Shown: positions 1 through 9,600 of the stretch, one piece after another
Layout: each line of letters starts with the position of its first letter
Position numbering within the stretch: position 1 is the stretch's first letter
Source: Carpediemonas membranifera
Taxonomy: Eukaryota; Fornicata
Assembly (NCBI GenBank): GCA_019828565.1
Contig: JAHDYR010000012.1
Location: 992,001 to 1,056,000, forward strand
Length of the DNA stretch: 64,000 nt
Reading direction: 5' to 3'
Program-made: the position numbers and the translations under genes
Notes under the pieces: model-generated
Told to the model about the DNA's origin: nothing
The model's input: the letters and a program-made list of their open reading frames with translations, nothing else
The model's database searches: none

Positions 1-981
1 AAGTGGATGCCCTTCGACAAGCACGACTGGACTGAGCGTCTCAGCGACTTCGCCGCTGCCCTCGAGAAGTGGTCGACCCGCCAGTTCGGCATCATCGACG
101 AGAACGACGTGCCCTTCGGCAACCCCGCTCTCGTTGTCGACAAGTCTCCCAAGCTCTACATCTCCGGCAAGCAGGTCGCCGCCTCGAGCAACTACGTCTA
201 CCAGTGCAGAACCCCCACTGGTGAGGTCATCGGCCAGATCGCCGAGTCCACCTCCGGCGACGTCGCCAAGGCTATCGACGCTGCCCACAAGGCTGCCCCC
301 GGTTGGGCCAAGACCGCGCCCCACATGCGCGGCCAGCTTCTCTTCGACATGGCCGAGAACCTGTCCTACCGCGTCGAGGAGTTCGCCAAGCGCATCCACA
401 TCATGACTGGCCGCACGATGGAGTCCTGCACCGCCGAGGTCGAGAAGGCTATTGAGCGCCTCTTCACGTACGCCTCCTGGGCGGACAAGTGGGGCGGTCG
501 CGTGCAGGAGGTGCCCGTGTACGGCCTCACCGTGACCGTCAACGACCCCATCGGTGTCATCGGCATCGTCTGCCCCGAGGAGTACCCCCTGCTCGGCTTT
601 GTCTCCAGCTTTGCCCCCGCTGTCGCCCGCGGTAACGCTGTCGTTGTTGTGCCCTCCGAGGCCCACCCCCTCAGCGCGACCGACATGTTCCAGATCTTCG
701 ACACCACTAGCGTCCCCGCTGGCGTGATCAACGTCGTCACCGGCGGCCAGGCCCAGGCCTCCCGCGTCATCGCTGCCCACGAGGACCTTACGATGATCTG
801 GCACTTCGGCGACGCCGAGTCCGCCTTCTTCGTCGAGTACCTCGCCCATGACAACTGCAAGCGCACCTGGTGCGCCCACGGCGTCCAGCGCGACTGGATG
901 GACAACGAGCAGGGCGAGGGCCTCGAGTTCCTCCACGAGTCGGTTGAGTACAAGACCATCTGGATGCCCGCTGGCATCTAA
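1..981 (+). CDS. ALDH16A1: Aldehyde dehydrogenase family 16-like protein, C-terminal part (5' end outside window)
   Basis: The frame is open to the first base of the window, so the gene begins upstream; the Met at position 7 need not be the start. What is visible is an NAD-binding Rossmann half of an ALDH fold (KLYISGK near residue 48, VTGG near 243) followed by a short tail with IWHFGD, CKRTW, RDWMD and KTIWMPAG. From memory, that tail resembles the end of ALDH16 proteins, which carry a second, truncated ALDH domain. The region after the NAD fold stops well before the catalytic Cys domain of a classical ALDH, as expected for this non-catalytic second domain. ALDH16 normally has a complete ALDH domain upstream, which cannot be seen here. 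The stop is followed within about 20 nt by CATAAAA, a likely poly(A) signal. Alternative: a truncated ordinary ALDH gene. Confidence 0.8.
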   Translation, partial: KWMPFDKHDWTERLSDFAAALEKWSTRQFGIIDENDVPFGNPALVVDKSPKLYISGKQVAASSNYVYQCRTPTGEVIGQIAESTSGDVAKAIDAAHKAAPGWAKTAPHMRGQLLFDMAENLSYRVEEFAKRIHIMTGRTMESCTAEVEKAIERLFTYASWADKWGGRVQEVPVYGLTVTVNDPIGVIGIVCPEEYPLLGFVSSFAPAVARGNAVVVVPSEAHPLSATDMFQIFDTTSVPAGVINVVTGGQAQASRVIAAHEDLTMIWHFGDAESAFFVEYLAHDNCKRTWCAHGVQRDWMDNEQGEGLEFLHESVEYKTIWMPAGI

Positions 982-1713
982 GGCACGGATCGTTTATACA
1001 TAAAAAGTTTAGGTTTACGACTGGCTGCTGTGAATCAGCTCTTCCCTGCAGCAGGGTGCCCGCGATGAAGGGAAACTGGAGATTGAGAATGATATGGTGT
1101 ACAGCTCCTGTCTTGCCTCCGCCCGACTGATTGAGGCCCGGATCAGAACGCTGGCCAAGACGGCCGAGCTGGTAGGCGAGTCAGAGCCGAGGAGTAGGAG
1201 AGGCGCTGTATGTGCTGTCCATACGGCAGGCGACATTGCAATCATGGCAATCATCAACCTGGCTCGGCTGCCGGACTGACCCGCGTCTGTGACACCGCAA
1301 TCCTGCGAGAGCTCTCTGAGAGAGACACGCGACTTAGGGTCTCACAGAGTGCATGCTTTGAATGCGCAAAACGTCGTCCTGGCTTGTGCAGATTTCGTGT
1401 TTATCATTGATCAATCACCATGCCTGCTTCATCACAACACGCCTGCCACAAGACACGACCATTCAGCCACAGAATTCTGCACACCAGCCATGGGTGACCT
1501 TGGCTGTGATGGATTGCACCCAGCGTAAACCTGCACATTGCAACCAAACATGCCGCTCAGACCACTGCGCCAGTGCCCGGATGACCCCCTTTACCATCTA
1601 GGTCTGGCCAGTGGAGTCGTACAGTCGCGTTAGGATGGCATATGCGGGTCCGCTCGGCACTTCGATGGCTCAATCTTTTTTCATGCCATGAAAACTGGCG
1701 AGCCCAGAAGGAA
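982..1713. other. Intergenic region, no confident gene
   Basis: About 730 nt between the ALDH16-like gene and eIF5. The only coding-looking piece is a plus-strand frame from about 1034 to 1279 (after a stop at 1031), which reads as a helical, charged peptide containing LIEARIRTLAKTAELV. It has no convincing start near its beginning (first ATG 1094) and no recognised family. It could be an exon of an unrecognised gene, a gene scrap, or chance. I see no tRNA or repeat here. Confidence 0.4.
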
Positions 1714-2802
1714 ATGTCGGCAGCTCGTTTGAACATAGATGGGAGCTCAGATCCGTCTTATCGTTACAAGATGGACGCTTTGGAGACCCACCAGCGTGGC
1801 CGTGGCAACGGTAGCTGGACCAGTCTCACCAATCTCGATAAGGTGGCCATGGATTTGAAGATAGACGTCGATTTCCTCTTCAAGTTCTTTAGTTTCTTCC
1901 TTGATACCGCTACAAAGATCACTGACAAGACCCTCGAGCTGAACGGCCACCACGAGAAGGCAGACCTTCAGGCCGCGCTCCAAGTCTTCATCAGGCGCTT
2001 TATTCTGTGCTCTGGCGAGCCTCATGGTTGTGGGAAACCCGAGTTGACTATGATTCTCGAGGGCAAGGACATCATTTGTGATTGCAGAGCTTGCGGTAAG
2101 CGTCGGCGCATTGAAGACAACAAGAAGAAGTCCGAGAAGGACAATGCCAAGATGCTGAAGATGCTCAGCTACTTCCACAAGCCCATGAACAAGAGCAAGT
2201 TTGCCACCCACGACGGCATGCGCGAGGCGGCCACTGAGTCCGACGACGCCGTGCTGCAGGACCCCGTCACCCGGCTCCGCGAGGTGCTCGACCTCGGCGC
2301 CAAGCCCGTGCTCTCAGAGATGAGGGCGATGAGGCAAGACGGCTCCTTGAAGAAGCGTGATCGGCTGCCCCTCGTGGTCGCTGCGGTGTTCAACGCCGAC
2401 CTGCTGGCGCCCAAGGAGACCATGGAGGACGAGGACGGCGACACCGTCGAGTGCAACGCCCTCCAGAAGCACGCTGACCTGCTCGACCTTCTTCTCGAGT
2501 CGACGGAGATGCAGTTCGTGTTGCTGCGGTCGTTTGAGCTGCTCATCATGAAGTTCCGCGAGGACCTGCTCAACCCCCGCAGCGTATGCGGTATCCTGGG
2601 CATCCTCCACGAGGAGGGCCTTGTGGACGAGGACGCCATCATTGAATGGTCCAAGAGCAACAGCCCTATGGTGCCCCGGGCATTCCACGCGGAGGTCGTC
2701 AACCACGCTGACCAGTTCGTCCAGTTCCTGGAGGAGAGCGACAGCGAGGACGACGAGAGTGGCGATGAGGAGAGCGGAAGCGAGTCTGGTAGCGACTGGT
2801 AA
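1714..2802 (+). CDS. EIF5: Eukaryotic translation initiation factor 5 (eIF5)
   Basis: A 362-residue protein. eIF5 is the GTPase-activating protein for eIF2 in start-codon selection. The N-terminal domain carries SYRYKM near residues 15-20, where the Arg matches the GAP arginine finger of the family. A Cys-rich zinc site follows (LCSGEPHGCG, then CDCRACG, about residues 117-150). The C-terminal half is helical and ends in an acidic tail with an aromatic end (GSDW), like the W2/HEAT domain that binds eIF2 beta. The start at 1714 gives MSAARL, comparable to known eIF5 N-termini; an in-frame ATG at 1642 would add 24 residues that look untranslated. The stop codon overlaps GGTAAA, a probable poly(A) signal. 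The next gene starts 47 nt downstream on the same strand. Confidence 0.93.
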   Translation: MSAARLNIDGSSDPSYRYKMDALETHQRGRGNGSWTSLTNLDKVAMDLKIDVDFLFKFFSFFLDTATKITDKTLELNGHHEKADLQAALQVFIRRFILCSGEPHGCGKPELTMILEGKDIICDCRACGKRRRIEDNKKKSEKDNAKMLKMLSYFHKPMNKSKFATHDGMREAATESDDAVLQDPVTRLREVLDLGAKPVLSEMRAMRQDGSLKKRDRLPLVVAAVFNADLLAPKETMEDEDGDTVECNALQKHADLLDLLLESTEMQFVLLRSFELLIMKFREDLLNPRSVCGILGILHEEGLVDEDAIIEWSKSNSPMVPRAFHAEVVNHADQFVQFLEESDSEDDESGDEESGSESGSDW

Positions 2803-2832
2803 ATAAGCGGTGAGACACTATTTATGTTCATT

Positions 2833-2865
2833 ATTCCAATACATGCGCCATGCATGTATTGGAAT
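2833..2865. repeat. Perfect 13-bp inverted repeat across the SF3B2 start
   Basis: Arms at 2833-2845 and 2853-2865 are perfect reverse complements with a 7-nt loop. The ATG at 2850 lies at the loop/arm junction; the second in-frame ATG at 2871 lies just outside. In RNA this would be a stable hairpin at the 5' end of the SF3B2 message or in the short eIF5-SF3B2 spacer. Confidence 0.9.
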
Positions 2866-3887
2866 TGGAAATGGCAAACGTCCACAAACGACGCCGAAAG
2901 AACAAGCAGGCGCAAAAGGAGGCGCGTCGTGTGTTTTTTGAGAAGAAAAATGTGTTGGACGAACCTGAAGTTCCCGTGAGCGAGCTCCTGTCGCCTGAAA
3001 TGAAGTTCGAACCGATTGCCATGGAGAATGAGCTCCGCGAGATTCAAATGCACTTTGCAGCTGACAATACGCCATCATCCGACGAGGAATTTATGCAAGT
3101 CTCGGACGAAGACGCCCCTGCGCTATCCAGGAAACAGCTGCGCCGCCAGAGGGCTGACCAACTGCCCCTCCTGAAGGCCGCCACGTCCCGCCCAGACCTT
3201 GTCGACACGGCGGACGTCACGGCCCCGGATCCCACATTCCTGGTGCACCTTAAGGCGCTCCCTGGTACGGTTCCTGTCCCCCCACACTGGAAGTCCAAGC
3301 GCCGCTTCCTCGCAACAAAGGCCATGCGATCCAGCTACCAGCTTCCTCCCAGCGTCGAGGCCACCGGGGTTGGCCGAGTGCGGGCCCACGCCCTCGAGCA
3401 CGAACGCACGGCATCTGCTGCCCAGCTGGCACGAGAGAGGGTCCGGCCAAAGATGGGGAAGCTCGGCGTGGACTACCAGATCCTGTTTGACGCTTTCCAT
3501 AAGCACAGGTACACGCCTCGCCTGACCCGCGCCGGCGATGTCTTCTATGAGGGCAGGGACAGCTTAAACCGGGAGGGCTCCCGCCGCTTCACCCCGGGTG
3601 TGATCACCCGGGCGCTACGGGAGGCACTCGGCATGGACAAGACGTCCCCGCCGCCGTGGCTCCACGCGATGCAGCGCAAGGGGCCGCCCCCAGCATATCC
3701 GCGCCTATGTGTGCCCGGCGTCAACATGGACATCCCTAAGGGCATGCCCGCTGGCTACGGGACCCACGGATGGGGCGCCCGGCCGACGAGGAACGGGGAG
3801 CCGGTATTCCTTGAGCCTGGGACGGAGCAGCGCCGTGAATACTACCGGGCGGTCCATCATGGCTGGGCGGACTATGTGTACGCCTGA
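2850..3887 (+). CDS. SF3B2: Splicing factor 3B subunit 2 (SF3B2/SAP145/Cus1)
   Basis: A 345-residue protein of the U2 snRNP SF3b complex, which stabilises U2 on the branch point. Visible are a basic N-terminus (HKRRRKNKQ), an acidic stretch, then the conserved central DUF382-like part: VPVPPHWKSKRRFL near residues 144-157, and the PSP-like segment PPPAYPRLCVPGVN with GYGTHGWGARPTRNGEPVF toward the C-terminus. It is shorter than animal SF3B2 (about 890 residues), having lost most of the low-complexity flanks. The start could be 2850 or 2871; the latter gives MANVHKRRRK and leaves the hairpin at 2833-2865 in the 5' leader. Its presence fits the splicing inferred for six genes in this window. 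Confidence 0.9.
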   Translation: MHVLELEMANVHKRRRKNKQAQKEARRVFFEKKNVLDEPEVPVSELLSPEMKFEPIAMENELREIQMHFAADNTPSSDEEFMQVSDEDAPALSRKQLRRQRADQLPLLKAATSRPDLVDTADVTAPDPTFLVHLKALPGTVPVPPHWKSKRRFLATKAMRSSYQLPPSVEATGVGRVRAHALEHERTASAAQLARERVRPKMGKLGVDYQILFDAFHKHRYTPRLTRAGDVFYEGRDSLNREGSRRFTPGVITRALREALGMDKTSPPPWLHAMQRKGPPPAYPRLCVPGVNMDIPKGMPAGYGTHGWGARPTRNGEPVFLEPGTEQRREYYRAVHHGWADYVYA

Positions 3888-4130
3888 GGTGAGGACACTG
3901 CTTTGTCAATACATATTGATACCGTCACCTTAATTAAACACCCGACGAGCCCGGGGGATGGTCATCAGGTCAGGACATCATGTGTTACAGTCGGCGGAAC
4001 TGACCGACAGACTGGCGTATCACGGACAGTCGCGGCGTGCCGTGTGTGGGTGATCCCACGGACTAGGGAGGCACGGCACCACATAGTCAGGACCCCTTGA
4101 GCTCTGCAATCATGCATAAACCTGGCCAAG

Positions 4131-4348
4131 ATGCGCATCCCCGACCTCGAGACGATCACCCGCAAGTTCAAGGAGGAAGGCCTCTCCCTCGTCGACTACT
4201 ACTGGTACATCGACCTCCGCAAGTACGGCGGCTTCCCCCCGGCGGGTTTGGTGTCAAACTCGGCCGCTTTATCTGCTGGCTGTGTGGGATCGGCCACATC
4301 CGCGACGTGACGCTCTACCCCCGCATCCAGGGTCGCTGCAAGCCCTAA
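4131..4348 (+). pseudogene. NARS1: 3' fragment of cytosolic asparaginyl-tRNA synthetase gene, frameshifted
   Basis: Only the last roughly 70 residues of a class IIb synthetase are present. Frame one from 4131 reads [13 protein letters not shown] and [14 protein letters not shown]. After a run of six C near 4236-4241 the homology continues in another frame as [23 protein letters not shown] and LYPR to the end. This is the motif-3 region and C-terminus of eukaryotic AsnRS (family pattern PHGGxGLGxERF...HIRDVxLYPR). The sequence upstream (3888-4130) has no AsnRS coding potential, so the N-terminal 85-90% is missing. Together, 5' truncation and frameshift point to a gene relic or a partial duplicate. 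A sequencing error in the C-run could explain the frameshift but not the missing body. Confidence 0.8.
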
Positions 4349-4447
4349 GGAGTGATCGTTCCGGTGATACCTGATTACCGGAGCTATATTTCTTTATTAA
4401 ACTGTCATTTCATAGGGCGATCGGCGTCATGACAATGTCGGCATTTA

Positions 4448-5471
4448 CTAAGCTGTCGGGCTGACGGCAGCCTCGTGCTCTGGCGACCCCAGCATATCCG
4501 CGGCGGCCTGCTCGAACTGGTCACGACCGGCCTTTGGGTAGCGGTGGAGCACCGTAGGCTCAACACGGTGGAAGTCCTCGAGCGGCGTGTCGTCGTGCTC
4601 GGGCGCCTCGGCCTGGCGCCGCTCGTCGATGAAGCGGTTGACGTCCCACTCGCGCTTGCCGCCGTAACGGACCGGGATGGCGTTCTCGTCCTCGAAGAGA
4701 AGGTCGAACGCATCGAACGAGTCGCTGACAACGCTGTGGTACTTGAGCATCTTGCTGAAAAGCATGGGCGCCAGCTTGGCCATGGGCTTAAGCAGGCCGT
4801 GCGGCTGCATGTACACGATGGTCATGTTGAGACGACGGGGGTACAGCTCGCGTGTCAGCTTCAGCGTGCGTGTCTTCAGCAGCAGCAGGGTTGAGGGGTG
4901 CCGCAGGAGGGGCCGGAGCAGGGGGCCCAGAGGCTTGCCCTTGCAGTCAACCAAGCACTGTGTAAAGGGTTGTGCCGTGACTCACGGTAAGGGGCGCCAT
5001 GTTCCTCGGGTACGTCCGGTCGATGTATTCGCAGAGATAGACCCACGCGAGCACGCTGCTGAGAACCTCAAGTCTGCCCAGATCGACGTCGACGATGCTG
5101 ACGGTGAAGGCGGGGCTCCCCATCTTTGTCAGCCCGAGCGGCAGGTAGCCCAGCTTACGGACGGCCTCACCGATCTGGGCAATGTTGAGATCATCAATGT
5201 GGTAGTCCTCGCGGAGCTGGCTTGCTCGCTTGAGACTTGCGATGGCCTTTTTGACGTTGAGATCGTTCGACCTCAGGTAGCGCATCACAAGGCATTCGCG
5301 GTCCTGCTCGGCCAGATGAGCGGGCCAGTTGATGCTAGCTCCCTCCAGGGTGGCCCAGAACTGGACAAGCTTCTCGCGCTCGACGCGGGTGAAGGCGTCG
5401 AAGCGCCCATTGTCGGTGGCGAACACGCCGTGCTCAATGCGCCTAAGTAGATTCAATTTCTTCTCTTCCAT
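4448..5471 (-). CDS. Sec14-like CRAL-TRIO lipid-transfer protein (one intron)
   Basis: Two exons, 5471-4986 and 4957-4448, give 331 residues. Exon 1 carries the CRAL-TRIO N-terminal helices (CLVMRYLRSNDLNVKKAIAS, the usual 'FLRA...' signature) and the start of the lipid-binding fold (VSIVDVDLGRLEVL, EYIDRTYPRNMAPL). Exon 2 continues with TRELYPRRLNMTIVYMQPHG and the typical strand-helix pattern, then an acidic tail. Family role: exchange or presentation of phosphatidylinositol and other lipids at membranes. Neither exon alone contains a whole domain, which supports the splice. Start MEEKKL at 5471 is preferred; an in-frame ATG at 5534 would add 21 residues. The stop is followed at once by GTAAA. 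Confidence 0.85.
4958..4985 (-). other. Spliceosomal intron, 28 nt, in Sec14-like gene
   Basis: Begins GTGAGT and ends TTTACACAG on the minus strand. It lies between codons (phase 0), joining ...APLT to CLVDCKGK. The frame is closed without removal. The 3' end matches the fused branch-point/acceptor style known from Giardia introns. Confidence 0.85.
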
Positions 5472-5643
5472 ATTGTCTAAACGTCGTTTCAGTCCGCAAA
5501 CGCCATTCGTAAGGCCAGTAATGGCGTACAGCAAACTGAGCTGTACATTTACGGTTCACATAAATCGACTGCCCCCGACAGTCGAACCGGCACAGGAACA
5601 ATGATGTCCCACTCCGTTCCAGCAAACATGCGCGGCTCAGAAT

Positions 5644-6576
5644 TTATTCATCCAGGACTCTCCCCACACTCGGCTTAAAGGCCGTAATGTCCATTGACGT
5701 GACGAAGTCGTGAGCAACGTGGCCAGCCGGCAGACTCGACGCTAGCTTGAGGTACAGCGGGTCGCCGCCATCCACAAGGGCATCAATGTACCCGTCGTTG
5801 GACACCAGCCTCGCGTCGGTCAGGCCGGCGTCACTGAGCATCGCCCGCAGATCGCCCAACTCCGACGCCCCTGCCAGACAGCCCACCAGCGAGTCGACTG
5901 AGGCCCTGATCTCTGCGGGCAGCGGCCTCAGGAGCACAGTGTCACTGACGGCGACCCTGCCGCCCGGCCTAAGCACGCGAGCGACCTCAGACCACACGCG
6001 GGGCTTGTCGGGGGACAGGTTGATGACGCAGTTCGAGATGACCACGTCTACCGAGCTGTCCTCAACCGGAAGCTGCTCGATCTGCCCCTCCCTGAACTCG
6101 ACGTTGTCCAGCCCCGTCCTGACCCGGTACCCCGTTGCGTTGGCCCTTGCACGCCTGACCATGGCGGGCGTCATGTCTACTCCGATGACCCTGCCCGTGG
6201 GCCCCACCTTGGGGCCGCACAGGAAGGCATCGAACCCCGCCCCGCTACCGAGATCGAGAACAACCTCACCGGGACGTAACGCTGCAATGGCGCCTGGATT
6301 TCCGCACGAAAGACCGAGGTTGGCGCCTTCGGGCAGAATCTGTGCCAGCTCGTTCTTGTCATAGCCGAGAGTGCTGGCGAAGGCGTCAGCGGACGGTATA
6401 ACATGGCAGCAGCAGCGACCCGCCTTCTTCGGTCTCTCTGAACGCAGAACCTCAGCATACTTCTCCCTGACAATTGCGTGCACGTCGCCCGGCTCGATCT
6501 TACCCTCCTGTGGACGTTGGGAAGTCGTATCGGTGTCTTCACGTCTGTCAATAGACAACTCAGTCGTTCTTTTCAT
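5644..6576 (-). CDS. arsM: Arsenite S-adenosylmethionine methyltransferase (ArsM/AS3MT)
   Basis: A 310-residue class I SAM methyltransferase that methylates As(III). SAM site: VLDLGSGAGFD near residues 106-116 and IGVDMT at 131-136. The As(III)-ligand cysteines of the family are all present: Cys91 (SCGNP), Cys183 (SNCVINLSPDK) and Cys233 (VGCLAGA). An extra CCC at 55-57 precedes the core. Length and motifs are complete, so it is probably active. The sequence resembles bacterial ArsM more than animal AS3MT, suggesting an old lateral transfer, though it sits among eukaryotic genes with the same GC-rich codon use. The stop codon is part of TAAATT. Confidence 0.92.
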   Translation of the reverse strand: MKRTTELSIDRREDTDTTSQRPQEGKIEPGDVHAIVREKYAEVLRSERPKKAGRCCCHVIPSADAFASTLGYDKNELAQILPEGANLGLSCGNPGAIAALRPGEVVLDLGSGAGFDAFLCGPKVGPTGRVIGVDMTPAMVRRARANATGYRVRTGLDNVEFREGQIEQLPVEDSSVDVVISNCVINLSPDKPRVWSEVARVLRPGGRVAVSDTVLLRPLPAEIRASVDSLVGCLAGASELGDLRAMLSDAGLTDARLVSNDGYIDALVDGGDPLYLKLASSLPAGHVAHDFVTSMDITAFKPSVGRVLDE

Positions 6577-6679
6577 GCTATCTGCGGCGTGTGATGCGCA
6601 ACAACCGATTATCGGCGTTTGTCATGTCATCGACAGTCAACGACAGTCAAACACAGCACCAAAGTTTACTCTCACGGCC

Positions 6680-9600
6680 TCAACCCTTGCCGAGCTTCTT
6701 GGCGAGCGACTCCATAGCCTTCCCGAGCTCCACGCCCTGCAGGAGCTGGGCGGCGGGGTGGTCGAGTAGGGGGGACGAGAACAGCCACACGACGTCGTGC
6801 TGCTTGATCACGCCGGCCAGCTCGCTGTACCCCGTCTCCGTGAGGTACTGCTGCTCCATGGCGTCCTTGATGAAGGGGATCCGGTTGCGGCTGTTGGTGA
6901 AGGGCGGCACCTGCGCGTTCCACAGCCCGTCCACAGCATGTGCCACGCGGAACACAAGCGGGCCGTCGCGGGTCGGGTCAGTCAGCAGCGACACGAAGAA
7001 GTGCGCAACAGTGCTGACGAGACGCACCTCCCGCATCGCCGTGTCGTCGACTTCCTCGGCCCCCGCATCCCGCGGCTCCTCCTTGGGCTCGACCGGATCT
7101 GGCTCCCGCTTTCCGAAGGTGATCTTCTTTTTCTTCGGGGCTGGCACCGCGACGGCCTTCCTCTTTGGCTCCCGGCCGATGAGCTTCCGGAACGCGTCCT
7201 GGGCGGGCAGGTCGGCCTTATCCTGCTCGTAGACGCTGACGTCGCCCGAGAGGCAACAGCAGCAGGACCCTCCTGCAAGACACACTGGGCATGAGAGGTG
7301 CCGCGCGGGGTCGAGTCGGGTGAACTTGGGGGTACCGTCGTCGTCTCGTATGGCGAGATAGGGGTGTGCAGCGGTCCACAGGTCGATCTCCACCTCCGAG
7401 AGGTACGCGTCCTGCTGCAGGAAGTCAACCTGCTGCCGCCGCGCCGGGTGGAGTAGCTCCAGCCGCTCGGGCGTCAGCGGCGCGTTGAGGCTGACCCTGC
7501 TGGGCCCTAGCAGCACCGTCAGCGCCCTCGTCACACCGTCGTCCATGGCGGGGGTCGAGTGGAACGGGCCCCGGCGGGAGTCGTTCGGGTGCGGGCTCCC
7601 GGCCAGATACGTGATGAGCCAGGCCAGCACGGCGACCCTCGCCCGGGACCAGACGGACTGGGCCACGTCGGAGAGATAGTCGTCGACGGCGGGCGGCAAA
7701 GTCCCTATCGACTCAACAACTGGGGTAATCAAATGATTGGTGACCGCAGCGTCGTCCATGGCCTTTGCGAAGGGGCCTGCGCCAGAGTACACCGCCACAA
7801 GGGCCATACAGTGGATAGCAGCAGCCCGCACCGCCTCGGAGTGGTCTGGGGCCAGGTAGCGGACGAATGGGCGCTGGCTGACCATGGTCACTGCGCTGGA
7901 CATGTAGTGGGCCAGGGTGTCGAGGGCCGACACTGTCAGGACGTTGTTCGCGGACCCGGCGACCGAATCCCGGGCCAACGCGTCCATCACCGCGCCGACG
8001 AGGACCGTGGCGGCCGTCTGGGGCATCGCCTCGGTGTCCCCGGCCAACCTGGCCTCCAGATAGGCACGGGCCTCGGCGACATCGTCCGGGGGTCGTGTGA
8101 GGTTGGCCATATCGCGGATGATCTCGGCCTCGAGTACCGCGGGCGAGTACGGCGGCTCGGCGACGCGGGCGTGGTCGAGCTTCTTCGTCATGAAGCGGAT
8201 GACGGCCTCCGATGTCTCTCCGTCGACGTCCCGACAGAGCGAGATCGCCTTCAGCAGGGCCCGCTGAAGCGCGTACTGCCGCATGTCCCCGCCGCAGCAG
8301 GCGAGTCGGGCGGGTGGCGTGGCTGTTGTGCCTGAGATGAGCACAGCCGAGTAGACCCCGATGAGCGCGTCGACGTACTGCGAGCCAGTCCGCTCGACGT
8401 TACCGATGTGGGCGATCGCCAGGGCTGCCTGCTCCTGCAGCTTGAAGTGCGCTTCTGACACCGCGTCGACGGTCGACCCGTTACCGATAAGTATGGCCAG
8501 CAGCGTCTGCACCACCCCGGGGAGACCGGTCGAGTCCGAGAGACCGTGTCGCGCCGCGTGGTCACTGTATGCCGCCAGCCGAGACGTGTTGGCGTTGCTG
8601 GTGCCGACCGCCTCGATGCCCCTGCGGCCTCTGATCGACGGCAACTGAGATCCCCGGCCGGCGAGCTCGGCGACTGCGGCCATCTGGTGTCGGAGGTCGG
8701 AGCTTACGTGTAGCTGCTGCACGAGGTAGTGTGTCGGGAATCGGGGTCTGAAGTTCGTCAGGGGCGCCATGACATTCCCCGGGTCGAGCTCGACCCATAA
8801 CACGGGCGAACGGTTCACACGATCGCACTCCTGCAGGATGAGCGTGGGGACGAGGCCGTCGGCGTGCGAGTGGATCTTGTCCTTCCGCTTCGAGCTGCAG
8901 AGCTGGGCGCGGTACGTGACCCTATCCTGCGGTGTGACCTCGACTGGTGTGGACGACGACCGGGCCACGTCGTACATGTGAAGCGTCAGGGGGATGGACA
9001 CGTTCTTGCCCGCCGTGTTGAGCCCGTGCTCACGGATGACGATCTCCGCCTGGTTCTTGTTCTCGGCCGCGTCAAACCACACAATTACCTCGGGCGACGG
9101 GATTGACGACAGCTGGCGCCATACGTCCTTCAGCGGCTGCTGGTCGGTCGTCTGCACCGTGTACCGCAGCTTCTTGTCGAACTCCTCGATGGTGACCATG
9201 CCGGCCACTGCGGACGTGACCAGGTCCGCCAGCAGCGCCTGCACCCCCCGCCCCGCGACGGAGGCCCTGTTGTTGACCATGGTCATCAGCATCGTAGCCC
9301 TGGCCGCATACCCCGCCCTGTGCGACGCCAGGATTGGCCAGGGCAACGTCGTCCGCAGCTGCTTGTCCAGGGCGTGCAGGTTCAGCCCGGATGCTGTCAG
9401 CGCCGTCAGCCGCACCTTGAGCAACCAGGCGTCGGCAGTGTTTTTGCCGAGGGTCTGCTCGATGTAGTCGGCTGTCAGGAAGCCAACCGCGCCCTCCAGC
9501 ACCCACTGGGCACGGGAGTCGGCGTGGAAGCACACACCGAACAGCTGCCGCGCCACGGCCTGATAGATCGTCACCGCGGTCGTCGGCTGGGTCTCGGGCA

